DNA of 64,000 nt from Muricomes intestini (GCF_004346165.1 NZ_SLZZ01000002.1:62001-126000), one strand, 5' to 3'. Shown: positions 1 to 9,282, counted from the stretch's first letter. The notes: generated by a model not told the origin, from the letters alone. Numbers and translations are program-made.

Positions 1-207
1 TTAACTTCACAAAACGAGCAAAAAATGCAACAGGCAAACGAGTACCACAAAAAAATTTATGAAGGAATCAAGGATATGAATCTGGGACTGACAATCAGTG
101 CGATAAAATCCCACATTGAGTACAGTAGAGAGGATGCAATTCAGCAATTGTCCTCCGATACAACTGAAAAAACATTTTCGGAAACAACTGATGGGTCTTT
201 CCAATAA
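1..207 (+). CDS. C-terminal end of an unidentified protein (partial)
   Basis: The frame is open from the window edge to a TAA at 205-207, so this may be the last 68 codons of a gene that begins outside the window. The visible part is hydrophilic and probably helical, with residues such as IYEGIKDMNLGLTISAIKS. No family was recognised. A start at base 25 would give only 60 residues and has no convincing ribosome binding site, which is why a partial gene is preferred. It runs towards the convergent transporter operon, and the two are separated by a hairpin. It could also be a chance open frame. Confidence 0.35.
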   Translation, partial: LTSQNEQKMQQANEYHKKIYEGIKDMNLGLTISAIKSHIEYSREDAIQQLSSDTTEKTFSETTDGSFQ

Positions 208-244
208 TTTTAAAATTTATCCTTCAATAGCCCAGTTCTTTGGA

Positions 245-285
245 AAACTAAGACAGGACCGCCGCGGTTGCGGCAGCCCTGCTTA
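245..285 (-). terminator. Hairpin after the sugar-binding lipoprotein gene
   Basis: An inverted repeat at 254-281 pairs CAGG with CCTG and GCCGC with GCGGC around a short loop. It lies about 25 bases beyond the stop of the minus-strand operon. The T tract on the minus strand is weak, so it is a probable rather than strong intrinsic terminator. Confidence 0.45.
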
Positions 286-303
286 TCCAGTGTAAGCGCA
301 GTT

Positions 304-1326
304 CTAATTAAGCTTAACTCCCGATTTCTCAATCAGATCTTCAACATTGACCCGGAAATCAGTTACGTTCTCTTTAGTTAACACCACCGCCTCTAATGTC
401 TGATGCTTTTCAACCGTCTCGCCATTTAGAATATTAACTGCATTCACGACACCCTGGTATCCTTCTTCGATTGGCTGTTGAGCAATAGAAGCCGTCAACT
501 CGCCATCTTCAATCGAGTCCATCGCATTAAAAGTTCCGTCAAAGCCTACAATTACAACATCGGTAAGGCCTAATGATTTGACTGCCTGCAGTGCCCCCAG
601 TGCCATATCATCGTTGGTTGCATAAAACGCTTTTATATCGCCATCTGACTGCAACATATTTTCGGCTACGTTAACAGCTTTTCCGCGGTCAGAATCAGCG
701 GGCTGCACAGATACCACCTTAAGTCCTGCTTCTTCCATTGCCGCTTGCGCTCCATCGGTCCGCTGGTCATGGTGAACCTGACCATTTAAGCCTCTGATAA
801 TAGCCACTTTGTCTCCTTCCTGCAGCTGCGATGCGATAAACTTACCGCCTTCTGCGCCGGCTTCTTCATTCCCCGTGCCAATAAAACAGCTATACAGTGA
901 TTCATCGTCAGTATCCAACATAGCATCAATTACCACCAGTGGAATATCGTTGCTTTTTACGGTCTTAGCCGCAGAAACCAATGATGTTGGCTCATTCGGC
1001 GCCAGCACAATGGCATCTGAACCACTGTTGCAGGCATCTTCTACCATATTGATCTGAGCTGCCGAATCGGATTCTGCGTTTGGCCCAATCACATCGACGG
1101 ATATTCCCAGCTCCTCCCCGGCAAGTTTCGCCCCAGCTTCAACCATATGCCAATAGTCGCTGTTCAGTGCCATGCATATAACAGTGATTTCATAATCACT
1201 TCCGATCTTACCTTCGGATTCTTTCGATGTCTCTGTCTCTTTGCCACCTCCGCAGCCAGCCATTACCAACATAATGAGCATCAGACATAATGCCAGTGCA
1301 CTCCACTTCCTCAAATTCTTTTTCAT
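304..1326 (-). CDS. Ribose-type (CUT2) sugar ABC transporter substrate-binding lipoprotein
   Basis: This 340-residue protein is the extracellular sugar receptor of a CUT2 ABC transporter (RbsB/periplasmic-binding-protein family). The N terminus has a lysine-rich start, a hydrophobic segment and the lipobox LVMAGC, so it should be lipid-anchored outside the membrane. A Gly-rich linker is followed by the two-lobed fold, with typical text such as NEAGAEGGKFI and FYATNDDMALGALQA. An upstream ATG in frame exists, but AAGGAGGAG sits six bases before the ATG at 1326, which fixes the start. It is the last gene of the operon, after the permease. The 88-base gap and its own strong Shine-Dalgarno fit the need for extra binding protein. 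The ligand cannot be read from sequence. Confidence 0.93.
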   Translation of the reverse strand: MKKNLRKWSALALCLMLIMLVMAGCGGGKETETSKESEGKIGSDYEITVICMALNSDYWHMVEAGAKLAGEELGISVDVIGPNAESDSAAQINMVEDACNSGSDAIVLAPNEPTSLVSAAKTVKSNDIPLVVIDAMLDTDDESLYSCFIGTGNEEAGAEGGKFIASQLQEGDKVAIIRGLNGQVHHDQRTDGAQAAMEEAGLKVVSVQPADSDRGKAVNVAENMLQSDGDIKAFYATNDDMALGALQAVKSLGLTDVVIVGFDGTFNAMDSIEDGELTASIAQQPIEEGYQGVVNAVNILNGETVEKHQTLEAVVLTKENVTDFRVNVEDLIEKSGVKLN

Positions 1327-1414
1327 ACTTCTCCTCCTTGTCATTTTTTTATCTTTAATACCACTATTAAAACACTCTCTAAGCGAAATATTTTCGAGGC
1401 CATACGATTGCTGC

Positions 1415-2437
1415 CTACTTCTCCTCATCTTTTTTCATCCGCTTTACCCGTTTAAAACCACCATTACGTACTACATCGATAAACACGGCGATAATGATAA
1501 TCACACCAAGGAAAATTGTCTGCATATCTGAACTGACTTTAAGCAGATTTAGTCCATTACGCAGCACGGAAATCAGAAGCACTCCGAAAAAAGTACCCAA
1601 AACATTTCCTTTGCCTCCAAAAAAACTGGTTCCACCGATAATAACCGCAGCAATTGCATCGTTCTCCAACAGTAAACCGGAAAGAGGATACGCCGAATCA
1701 CTACGACCAACTGCGATAATTCCGCCTAACGCTGCCATAATTCCAGAAATAACATACACACTTGTTCGTACAAAGTCTACATTTATGCCGGAAAGTTCAG
1801 CAGTTGTTATACTTCCACCAACAGCATAAATATGGCGGCCCAACCTGGTATAATTTAGAAAAATGCTAAAAATAAAATACATGATGAGCATCAAAATAAA
1901 ACTCACCGGAATCTTATCCAGAATTGTTCCCGTGCTCTTCCCAACTGCTGCTGAGCCAGCCCATGAAATGATCATTGGCATCCCAGCAATTGGTGTTGCA
2001 CCGGTAAGTACCAAACCGATTCCCTTGTAAATGTTCTGTGTACCCATAGTAGAAATAAATGGATGAGGAAGTTTACATTTGGTCAGAAGCAACCCATTAA
2101 TCAAGCCAAGCAGTGCTCCCGTGACAACACATATTACCATGCAAAGTAGTGGTGTAAGACCTATTTCTACAGCACATTTCGCCATTACAATAGTGGACAG
2201 GGTCATGGTGAACCCAACCGAAAGATCGATTCCGGCCGTTAATATACAGACCATCATCCCCAGTGCCAGGAAACCGCTCATCGAAGTCTGACGTGCAATA
2301 TTCATAATATTATTTATTGTTAGAAATCTGTCTGTTCTAATCGTTAGAAAAATGCACAATATAATCACCGCAATGACAGGACCCGCTTTTCCCATAATTT
2401 CCTTTAATTTTTTCCCGATACTATTTTCTTTATCCAT
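1415..2437 (-). CDS. CUT2 sugar ABC transporter permease (RbsC-like)
   Basis: This 340-residue integral membrane protein has about eight to ten hydrophobic helices and family text such as ILTAGIDLSVG near the second helix and GGTSFFGGKGNVLGTFFG in the C-terminal half. These are hallmarks of the branched-chain/ribose permease family. It forms the membrane channel with the ATPase encoded immediately upstream. The start codon directly follows the stop codon of that ATPase with no gap, and AGGAGGG lies ahead, which suggests translational coupling. A second, independent permease of the same family occurs at 17600-18607. Substrate is unknown; the surrounding dehydrogenases suggest a polyol, sugar acid or glycoside. 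Confidence 0.93.
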   Translation of the reverse strand: MDKENSIGKKLKEIMGKAGPVIAVIILCIFLTIRTDRFLTINNIMNIARQTSMSGFLALGMMVCILTAGIDLSVGFTMTLSTIVMAKCAVEIGLTPLLCMVICVVTGALLGLINGLLLTKCKLPHPFISTMGTQNIYKGIGLVLTGATPIAGMPMIISWAGSAAVGKSTGTILDKIPVSFILMLIMYFIFSIFLNYTRLGRHIYAVGGSITTAELSGINVDFVRTSVYVISGIMAALGGIIAVGRSDSAYPLSGLLLENDAIAAVIIGGTSFFGGKGNVLGTFFGVLLISVLRNGLNLLKVSSDMQTIFLGVIIIIAVFIDVVRNGGFKRVKRMKKDEEK

Positions 2438-3961
2438 CTAAAGTGTCCCTCCTGTTGCTAAAGTCAGGATTTCTTCCTCTCCTATCGAGCCATCATTTTT
2501 CACAATGCCTGTCTGCTTTCCTTCATACATAACCATAACCCTATCACTCATACCGAGTATCTCATCTATTTCTGATGAAACCATAATAATCGATGCACCA
2601 TTCTCTAAAAGCCGATTCATAATATTGTAAATCTCCACTTTTGCGCCAACATCAACCCCCTTAGTTGGCTCGTCAAAGATAAAAACCTTAGCTCCAGAAA
2701 TCAACCACTTCATAATGACAATTTTTTGCTGATTTCCACCAGAGAAATTCATGGCTAATTTTTCTGGTTGCATAGGTCTGAGGTTTAACTCCTGCCCGTA
2801 CTCTTCAATTGCTGCAAGGCGCTTTTTATTATCAATAAACCCCAGTTTATTTTGAAACTTTTCCAATGGCACAATGGTACCGTTTTCAATTACATTGTGA
2901 ATTAAAATCAGTCCTTCTTCTTTTCGATTTTCTGTTATTAGCACTACTCCTTGCCTGATTGCATCACGTGGACGCTTTACCTCAATTTCTTCACCATTAA
3001 ATATCAAGTTCCCGGTAGCCAGCGGATCCGCCCCGAAGATTGCACGCACTAATTCCGTCCGACCAGCTCCAATAAGACCAAATATTCCCAGCATCTCCCC
3101 TTCTTTTACTGCAAAAGAAATTTTATCAAATTTATCAGCGCATAATCCTTGGCAGCGTAATATTTCTTTGCCAATTCTCACATTTTTCCGCTTTGGGTAT
3201 TTTTCTTCCAGAGTTCGGCCTACCATCATCTGAATAATATCTTCTTCTGTGACATCCTTCACTGACATTGTGGCACCGGAGTTCTTCCCATTTCGCAACA
3301 CTGTAACACGAGTTCCTACCCGTTTAGCTTCATCAAGTTTATGAGTAATAAACAAAATTGAGACCCCCTCGCGGTTCAGTTCAAGCATCAGCTCCATAAG
3401 GAAATCAATTTCACTGCGGCCGAGTGAAGAGGTCGGCTCATCCATGATGATCAATTTCGCCTTTCGGTCAATTGCCATGGCTATTTCAACCAATTGCCGC
3501 TGACCCATACCCAGCTTTTCCATCGGTGTATCTACATCGATATCCGACAGACCGACCCGATCTAACGCTTTTCGAGCACAAACCCGCTGTTTTTTCCAGT
3601 CGATTAGGCCATTCTTACGTTTTTCAAATCCCAAGTACATGTTTTCTACTATACTCAGACACGGAATGTTACTGAGTTCCTGATAAATAACCGAAATTCC
3701 CAGTTCATAGGCGTCCTTCAGACTATGTATTTTCATCAGCTGACCAAGCCAAAATATCTCTCCTCCCTCCGGTTTATTGATGCCGATAATAGTCTTAATC
3801 AGTGTAGATTTTCCAGCTCCGTTTTCACCGAGCAGTAAGTGTACTTCTCCCTGCTTTACTGTGAGATTTACATTGTCTAATGCCACCACACCGGGGAAAA
3901 CCTTGGTAATACCCCGCATTTCCAGGAGTGGCACATCAGTACCTGATCTTGTCTCACCCAT
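2438..3961 (-). CDS. CUT2 sugar ABC transporter double ATPase (RbsA-like)
   Basis: This 507-residue cytoplasmic ATPase has two ABC cassettes, as in RbsA/MglA. The N-terminal cassette has Walker A GENGAGKST, signature LGMGQRQ and Walker B LIIMDEPTSSLG. The second has the atypical Walker A GLIGAGRTE, signature FSGGNQQK and Walker B VFIFDEPTKGVD. A degenerate second P-loop is normal for CUT2 ATPases. The start at 3961 is chosen because AAGGAGGAG lies seven bases upstream; an in-frame ATG at 3994 has no such site. It is the first gene of a transporter block ordered ATPase, permease, binding protein. That order differs from the second CUT2 system in the window, where the binding protein comes first. 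Confidence 0.94.
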   Translation of the reverse strand: MGETRSGTDVPLLEMRGITKVFPGVVALDNVNLTVKQGEVHLLLGENGAGKSTLIKTIIGINKPEGGEIFWLGQLMKIHSLKDAYELGISVIYQELSNIPCLSIVENMYLGFEKRKNGLIDWKKQRVCARKALDRVGLSDIDVDTPMEKLGMGQRQLVEIAMAIDRKAKLIIMDEPTSSLGRSEIDFLMELMLELNREGVSILFITHKLDEAKRVGTRVTVLRNGKNSGATMSVKDVTEEDIIQMMVGRTLEEKYPKRKNVRIGKEILRCQGLCADKFDKISFAVKEGEMLGIFGLIGAGRTELVRAIFGADPLATGNLIFNGEEIEVKRPRDAIRQGVVLITENRKEEGLILIHNVIENGTIVPLEKFQNKLGFIDNKKRLAAIEEYGQELNLRPMQPEKLAMNFSGGNQQKIVIMKWLISGAKVFIFDEPTKGVDVGAKVEIYNIMNRLLENGASIIMVSSEIDEILGMSDRVMVMYEGKQTGIVKNDGSIGEEEILTLATGGTL

Positions 3962-4142
3962 TTTATCTCCTCCTTTTAGACTTAATACATTCAACTAGAA
4001 GACAGCAGGTACGCTCTGCGAAGATGTGGTACTGCCGCCGCAATATATCCATCCCAAGAATAAAGTATACCTACGGCCAAGACTTGGTGTGCGAGAATCC
4101 ACACTCTTATTTGAGCAAACCCGTTTATGAACTAACAACACT

Positions 4143-5147
4143 TTAACTATATAAAGCTGGTTTTTCGATCATTTCCACCGCTAAAAATTTTCCTGTCCCA
4201 CGAGAACGATTTAAAGCATCAGCCGCCGCACAAGCCACATATCCATCCCATGAAGTGGGGCCCGTTGGCCGACCTTCGCCTGCACAGTTTACCCAATCCT
4301 GCAGTTCAATATCGTAGGCAGTGGTAAAACGGTCGGCCCAATCGGTTAATAACTGTACCGAACATGTAGCATCTGCACGTTTAATTACCGAATTAGGATC
4401 CGGCAAATTTATCGTACCTTTTTCACATACAACCTGGCATTGAATATCGTAACCATACCCATCAGCCACCTGTAACTCTATATCAATCCTTGAACCATTT
4501 TCAGTTTCTAACAGGACAATCTGCGGGTTATCATATCCTTTTGTAGACCGTGATGACTGGCGTACCTTAAGTACCTGGGCATTCTTATACTCATCCCTTA
4601 ATAGCCAGCGGCAGATATCTAATTCATGGATAGCTACATTAGTAATACCCATCTCTGTCTGAAACCCTTCTGGTTGAAAAACATTGCGATGACATGCATG
4701 AATCATTAATGGCGCACCTAGGCTGCCAGAATCAATGATGCGCTTCATTTCCATATAGCCCGGATCGTATCTGCGCATAAATCCCACCTGTACCAGGGGC
4801 TTATTATGCCGTACCTCTTCGGCTATAATTTTCTCACAGTCAGCTGTGGTTTGTGCAAGCGGCTTTTCACAAAACACTTGTTTTCCCAAGCGAACCGCTT
4901 CCAAAACATACGTTGCATGTGATGGATCGGAGGATGTTATCATTACTGCCTCCACCTCTGAATCAGCAATTAAATCTTCACCTGTTTTATACACTGTTCG
5001 TATCCCATACTGCACCGCTGTTTTCTTTGCAGTTTCCAAATAATAGTCCGTACAGCCAACTACCTCCGCATCTGGAATCAGACGGGTCAGCCGATTTATA
5101 TGTTCTCTCCCTATGGCTCCGCAGCCAATTATTCCTATTTTTAACAT
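4143..5147 (-). CDS. Gfo/Idh/MocA family NAD(P)-dependent oxidoreductase
   Basis: This 334-residue protein has an N-terminal Rossmann fold (IGIIGCGAIGREH), the conserved EKP catalytic-lysine motif (CEKPL, about residue 98) and the C-terminal alpha/beta barrel of the family. It probably oxidises a polyol such as an inositol, or the C3 hydroxyl of a sugar or glycoside. Where inositol dehydrogenases have Asp-x-x-x-His, it reads NVAIH, so the Asp position is Asn. It is roughly three-quarters identical by eye to the protein at 16569-17570, implying duplication or divergence within the locus. It follows the chaperonin-like gene after a 154-base gap and precedes the CUT2 ATPase after about 180 bases. 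Substrate specificity is not predictable from sequence alone. Confidence 0.88.
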   Translation of the reverse strand: MLKIGIIGCGAIGREHINRLTRLIPDAEVVGCTDYYLETAKKTAVQYGIRTVYKTGEDLIADSEVEAVMITSSDPSHATYVLEAVRLGKQVFCEKPLAQTTADCEKIIAEEVRHNKPLVQVGFMRRYDPGYMEMKRIIDSGSLGAPLMIHACHRNVFQPEGFQTEMGITNVAIHELDICRWLLRDEYKNAQVLKVRQSSRSTKGYDNPQIVLLETENGSRIDIELQVADGYGYDIQCQVVCEKGTINLPDPNSVIKRADATCSVQLLTDWADRFTTAYDIELQDWVNCAGEGRPTGPTSWDGYVACAAADALNRSRGTGKFLAVEMIEKPALYS

Positions 5148-5301
5148 ATCATTTTGCCCCCTAACTTTTTTAAGATTATATCATCTTATTCTTTTTGCCA
5201 ATCTCTTCTATAAGTTCTCTTTCATCCACGTATCAATAATTACCTTCATGCTTCTCTTTGTTGTACTGGTACGAATCGCAGTTCTATCTTCGTTCTCTCC
5301 G

Positions 5302-6096
5302 TTACAATATGGATCGGACGGCACAAAGGACTGCAAGAATAACCCGCACTGTTTCCAGCACAGAGAGGGCAGTGTTTAGAGGCACTGTTATTCCTATCTC
5401 CATCACGTCTACAATTTTACCTGTCTGCAATTCAATACCCATATGCCATAGATCCCGATGTTCTGTGAGCGGAATATGGCCATCTTTGAGTCCGAATTGC
5501 TTCAGACTGTAAAATTGCGTGGGTGCTGCCGCTTTAACACAGGCAAAAGCTTCATGAGCCTGCTTTCCTGCATTTTTCGCCAATACCAGAAAGGGGATTT
5601 CCAGCGCACATACAAACTTTCTATATGTTGTACACTCACTAGTGCTTTGCATATCCTGTATTACCGGTCTACATATGTTTAACAGATATAGTCCGCCGCC
5701 AGGAAGACTTTCACTGTTAGCTTTTGCAATCTCCTGCAGCTTTTTTGCACCTGTTTTCAAAAAACTGTCTATTCCGTCAAGAAAATCTTGTTTATCTATA
5801 CCATCCGTCTGCCCGATTTGCAGACATTCATTGGCTAGCAGTACAGCGGTTTTAAGGCCATCTTCAGGCAACTCCTTTTGGGAAATCAGTTGACGGACAC
5901 ATTCCGCGTCTGGATCCCCAAAGCATCCGCCAATTATTACATTCTTCATTTTATCCGAACATACTATTTTACCTGCCGTACTCATACTTATAATGTTTCC
6001 ACTGCCGTAAGCTCTTGCCGCCGCTTTTGCAATGATCCCTAACCCCCGAACAAGCTTTGGGCTGCAGACGGACTGCTCTATTTTTACATCGAACAT
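5302..6096 (-). CDS. Equatorial-domain-only GroEL/Cpn60-like protein (mini-chaperonin homologue)
   Basis: This 264-residue protein aligns by eye with both halves of the GroEL equatorial domain. LVRGLGIIAKAAARAYG matches the first helix. EDGLKTAVLLA matches the nucleotide-binding GDGTTTATVLA, keeping the Asp-Gly pair. IDKQDFLDGID matches NPMDLKRGID, LPGGGLYLL matches AGGGVAL, and ALEIPFLVLAKNAG matches the ALEEPLRQIAENAG type segment. TGKIVDVMEIGI matches the C-terminal region. The roughly 270-residue apical and intermediate domains are absent, including the intermediate-domain catalytic Asp; the late ILDP motif reads ITVP. The start at 6096 is set by AAGGAGG seven bases upstream. It lies 13 bases after the FAD oxidoreductase gene in a catabolic operon, suggesting a scaffold or cofactor-related role there rather than general folding. 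Family placement is fairly secure; function is unknown. Confidence 0.7.
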   Translation of the reverse strand: MFDVKIEQSVCSPKLVRGLGIIAKAAARAYGSGNIISMSTAGKIVCSDKMKNVIIGGCFGDPDAECVRQLISQKELPEDGLKTAVLLANECLQIGQTDGIDKQDFLDGIDSFLKTGAKKLQEIAKANSESLPGGGLYLLNICRPVIQDMQSTSECTTYRKFVCALEIPFLVLAKNAGKQAHEAFACVKAAAPTQFYSLKQFGLKDGHIPLTEHRDLWHMGIELQTGKIVDVMEIGITVPLNTALSVLETVRVILAVLCAVRSIL

Positions 6097-6109
6097 ACTA
6101 CTTTCCTCC

Positions 6110-7390
6110 TTACAGATCGACGTTCTGCGAGCGCAGAACACTCTGGATTTCTTTGATATCCAACGCTCTGGGGGCTGTTTTCTCCTCTATGCTAAGGCTG
6201 GCTACAACACCCATTGCCTGCCCCATATTGACACAAATAGGCATGACACGATAGCTGGAATGAGCCTTATGTGTACCACTGATGTTGCGCCCATTGAGCA
6301 AAAGCCCCTCCACCTTCTGGGGCAGGAAGCACCTCAGGGGTATGGTATAACAATTTTCCTGTTTAAATGCCTTATATGCGCCATCACTGTCAAGCCCCGG
6401 CCCTAAGACATTGTGCAGATCGAAGAAAAACCGGGATTTGGTAACAACCCAGTCCTCAAACTTCCGTGCTTCGGCAATATCGTTCTCATGCAACTGGTAC
6501 TCTGCGGCAAAGCGCCGGGTCTCACGAACACCGATAGAGTTGGCTGAATCGCATACATAGCAGACCTCATAACCTGGCACATATTTGCGCAGGAATTTCA
6601 CTATTTCATTAATCTGCTTCCGGCACTCGTAATCCGCACGGTTTAATTCCCGAACATCCGTGCCGTCCACACCGATGACGTTTGTCATATTGGCTGTAAC
6701 CGTGCCGGGCAGAGACGATGGATACAAAAGAACGTGGCCCGCCGGGGCAGGCAATTTCTTCCGGGCGAGTGCCTGTATATCTCCTTCTGGGAGCTGCACC
6801 GTATCCTCAAAGCCCCAGAAAAACAGCGCCCGATCCATATCCACGCCCCCAAGCTTGAACATAATGGTCATAGGCTGCATTCCGCTGTCCTCTTTCCTGC
6901 CCTTTTCAAAGGGAACGCCGGCGTATGCTGCCACATCGCCATCTCCTGTAGAATCGATAACAATATCGCATAAAATTGCCTCACGACCGGATTTGCTTTC
7001 TGTAATAACACCGGCAACATGATTTCCTTCCATGATGACATCGCTGAAAAAAGTGTACAGTTGCACCTGAGCCCCCGCTTCATAAAGCATCTCAAGCATG
7101 ACTAGCTTCAGCTTTTCCGGATTGATGACCTGAGGGGATTCGCAATCCTTGGCGCGCTCCCGAAGCTCAACAAAACAGCCGCCATCCTGATGCCCGGTCC
7201 AGTGGCTCATAATACCGTTGGTGGCAATACCGCCCACAGCGCCTGACTGCTCAATAACAAGAACTTTTCTGCCCATACGTGCTGCTGTCAGTGCGGCTCC
7301 AAAGCCTGCTGGTCCTGCACCGACCACCAGAACCTCAACCTTTTGTATAATTGGAATTTGTTTTGAGGGTTCTTCATAGTACTTTAACAT
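6110..7390 (-). CDS. FAD-dependent oxidoreductase (FAD_oxidored family)
   Basis: This 426-residue flavoprotein carries an N-terminal dinucleotide-binding motif (VLVVGAGPAGFGAALTAAR) and the following VIEQSGAVGGIATNG stretch. A second FAD-contact region reads DIVIDSTGDGDVAAYAGVP, and the C-terminal LLLNGRNISGTHKAHSSYR is typical of the family. Such enzymes often sit in glycoside, sugar-acid or polysaccharide catabolic clusters, but their substrates are mostly uncharacterised. AAGGAGG seven bases ahead supports the start at 7390. It is followed after 13 bases by the chaperonin-like gene, and the pair may work together. An alternative role, oxidising a sugar or glycoside alongside the Gfo/Idh proteins, is inference. 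Confidence 0.85.
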   Translation of the reverse strand: MLKYYEEPSKQIPIIQKVEVLVVGAGPAGFGAALTAARMGRKVLVIEQSGAVGGIATNGIMSHWTGHQDGGCFVELRERAKDCESPQVINPEKLKLVMLEMLYEAGAQVQLYTFFSDVIMEGNHVAGVITESKSGREAILCDIVIDSTGDGDVAAYAGVPFEKGRKEDSGMQPMTIMFKLGGVDMDRALFFWGFEDTVQLPEGDIQALARKKLPAPAGHVLLYPSSLPGTVTANMTNVIGVDGTDVRELNRADYECRKQINEIVKFLRKYVPGYEVCYVCDSANSIGVRETRRFAAEYQLHENDIAEARKFEDWVVTKSRFFFDLHNVLGPGLDSDGAYKAFKQENCYTIPLRCFLPQKVEGLLLNGRNISGTHKAHSSYRVMPICVNMGQAMGVVASLSIEEKTAPRALDIKEIQSVLRSQNVDL

Positions 7391-7417
7391 AAGCTACCTC
7401 CTTCAACTTAAACTTAC

Positions 7418-8251
7418 TTAACCTTTTACGGCGCCCTCAGTAAGCCCCGCCACAAAATATTTTTGCAGAAAAATAAAAAGTAAAATAATAGGCAGGGCAG
7501 CCAGCACTGCAGCCGGCATCACAAGATTCCAGGGATACGTGCCGCTGGCGTTTTGAAAACCGGCGATGCCTACCGGCAGTGTTCTCATACTGCTGACTTT
7601 AGAGACCAGGGACGGCCATATATAATCTCCCCATACCCACATGAATTTTAGTATAGCACCGGTGCCAACGGCACTCTTTGCATTGGGCAGGATGATTTGC
7701 GTCAATACACCAAAACGTCCACATCCGTCAATCATCGCCGCCTCGTCCAGCGCACGGGGTATCTGCATAAAACTCTGCTTCAAAAAGAATATGATAAAAG
7801 GGGAAACTGCCACAGGCAATATCAACCCCTTGTATGTATCAAGCCATCCCCATTTCACCATCATGAGGTACAACGGAACCACAATTGCCTGCACTGGAAT
7901 AATTTGTGCAAAAAGAACCATGGCGTTGGTGACTTTTTTGCCCGGATATTCCATCCGTGCCAATGTGTAGGCGGCCAGGACATCAATGACAATATTAATC
8001 GCTATAGCGGCAATAGCTACAAATACAGAATTAAAAAACCATCTTAAAAACTCATAATTGGCCAACAAATCAAAGTAATTGTACATACTTGCATTTTTGG
8101 GCAGCAGATGAAACTGAAGTGAGACAATGTTGTTATAACTCTCAAAAGAACCCTTAAACATAATAAAGAAGGGCAATAATGAAAATAGACATGTGCACAG
8201 TACAATGATAAACTTTACCACGGGCAGCAGCCTTAGTTTTTTATTATTCAT
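7418..8251 (-). CDS. CUT1 carbohydrate ABC transporter permease (MalG-like)
   Basis: This 277-residue inner-membrane permease has six predicted helices and the cytoplasmic EAA-type loop (ALDEAAMIDGCGRFGVLTQIILP) that docks the ATPase. It pairs with the MalF-like protein encoded just upstream, and the genes overlap by eight bases. The ATG at 8251 is preferred because AAGGAGG lies eight bases before it; an in-frame GTG at 8260 would abut that site. No ATPase of the MsmK/MalK type is encoded nearby. The system therefore probably borrows a shared ATPase encoded elsewhere, as is common in Firmicutes CUT1 systems. Confidence 0.93.
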   Translation of the reverse strand: MNNKKLRLLPVVKFIIVLCTCLFSLLPFFIMFKGSFESYNNIVSLQFHLLPKNASMYNYFDLLANYEFLRWFFNSVFVAIAAIAINIVIDVLAAYTLARMEYPGKKVTNAMVLFAQIIPVQAIVVPLYLMMVKWGWLDTYKGLILPVAVSPFIIFFLKQSFMQIPRALDEAAMIDGCGRFGVLTQIILPNAKSAVGTGAILKFMWVWGDYIWPSLVSKVSSMRTLPVGIAGFQNASGTYPWNLVMPAAVLAALPIILLFIFLQKYFVAGLTEGAVKG

Positions 8252-9152
8252 CCACTTCACCTCCTTTTCCTATCACAGACTTAATAAAGGTAAATAACGC
8301 CACAATTAAAAACAGGAAGAACGAGGCGGCCGAAGCCAGGCCGACATTGTCGCGTACCTTGGCGTAAAGATATGTAACCACTGTTGTTGTAGCATTTCCG
8401 GGTCCGCCCCCCGTCATTACCCAGATATGATCGAAAGCCTTAAATGAATTAATAAGCAGGATTGTCGTTACAAAATACATGATTGGCTTTAGCATGGGCA
8501 GCGTGATTTTCCAGAATTTCTGCCATGAGTTGGCCCCCTCCACATCTGCCACTTCATATAAATCCTGTGGAATTTTCTGAAGTCCACCGATCAGTATGAG
8601 TGTGTACAGACCATACTCTTTCCAGACATTGAATATGGTCACTGCCAGGAGTGCTATATTAGAGTCGTACAGCCAGGAAGGGCCTGTAATATTCAGCATA
8701 CTCAGAACCTGGTTGATGAAACCGTATTGTGGATCGTACATCATCTTCCATACCATGCCCATCACAGTGATGGGTACAACGACGGGAATGAATACGAGGC
8801 AGCGCCCAACCACACTCATGCGGCTCTGTTTTTGGAAAAGCAGAGCGCATACCATGGACAGCACCAGTGTGAGTCCCATATTGAATATGGTGTATATGAT
8901 AGTATTTAATAACGCACGGCGAAAACTGCTGTCCTGAAATAACATAAATTTGTAATTATCCAGCCCCACAAAGCTTTTATTACCTGCCAGATTCCACTTG
9001 AATACACTGTAAAACGCCGAGTTAATCATTGGCCAGATCATAAATAAAATTAAAAATGCAGCAGCGGGCAGAAAAAACATATATGCCTGGAGTGTATTCC
9101 TGGTTTTCGGTTTTAAAGCCACTGTGCGGGGATTTTTTTGTTCCATTGACAT
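8244..9152 (-). CDS. CUT1 carbohydrate ABC transporter permease (MalF-like)
   Basis: This 302-residue membrane protein has the N-terminal helix, the central binding-protein-dependent transport domain and the EAA loop (DLYEVADVEGANSWQKFWKITLP) of CUT1 permeases. GGGPGNATTTVV is a typical periplasmic loop sequence. It forms a heterodimeric channel with the MalG-like protein that overlaps its 3' end. The start has only a weak AAAGGA site. It follows a long hairpin in the 166-base gap after the binding-protein gene, which may hold permease expression below that of the binding protein. The translocated sugar is unknown. Confidence 0.92.
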   Translation of the reverse strand: MSMEQKNPRTVALKPKTRNTLQAYMFFLPAAAFLILFMIWPMINSAFYSVFKWNLAGNKSFVGLDNYKFMLFQDSSFRRALLNTIIYTIFNMGLTLVLSMVCALLFQKQSRMSVVGRCLVFIPVVVPITVMGMVWKMMYDPQYGFINQVLSMLNITGPSWLYDSNIALLAVTIFNVWKEYGLYTLILIGGLQKIPQDLYEVADVEGANSWQKFWKITLPMLKPIMYFVTTILLINSFKAFDHIWVMTGGGPGNATTTVVTYLYAKVRDNVGLASAASFFLFLIVALFTFIKSVIGKGGEVDE

Positions 9153-9241
9153 AACCCATTAAATCCTTTCTATCTGATTTTTCTGAACCCCTTTAAGGGC
9201 TTCCCGTGTACCGGCGAAAATCAAAATCAGATTAATTGCAC

Positions 9242-9282
9242 GAAAAGCACTCATGGGGCCCACCGCTACATGAGCGCTTTTC
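9242..9282 (-). promoter_or_regulatory. Intercistronic hairpin between binding-protein and permease genes
   Basis: Two 14-base arms (9242-9255 and 9269-9282) pair with one G-T wobble around a 13-base loop. It lies 37 bases after the binding-protein stop and 90 bases before the permease start. There is no T tract on the minus strand. Stabilising or attenuating hairpins at this position are typical for making more binding protein than permease; that role is inferred. Confidence 0.6.

Noticed and set aside
4020-4060. Short similarity to the 3' end of the neighbouring Gfo/Idh gene (GCCGCCGCA and ATATCCATCCCA)
   Set aside because: Only two short blocks match, and the reading frame beyond them does not follow the family, so a gene remnant is not supported.
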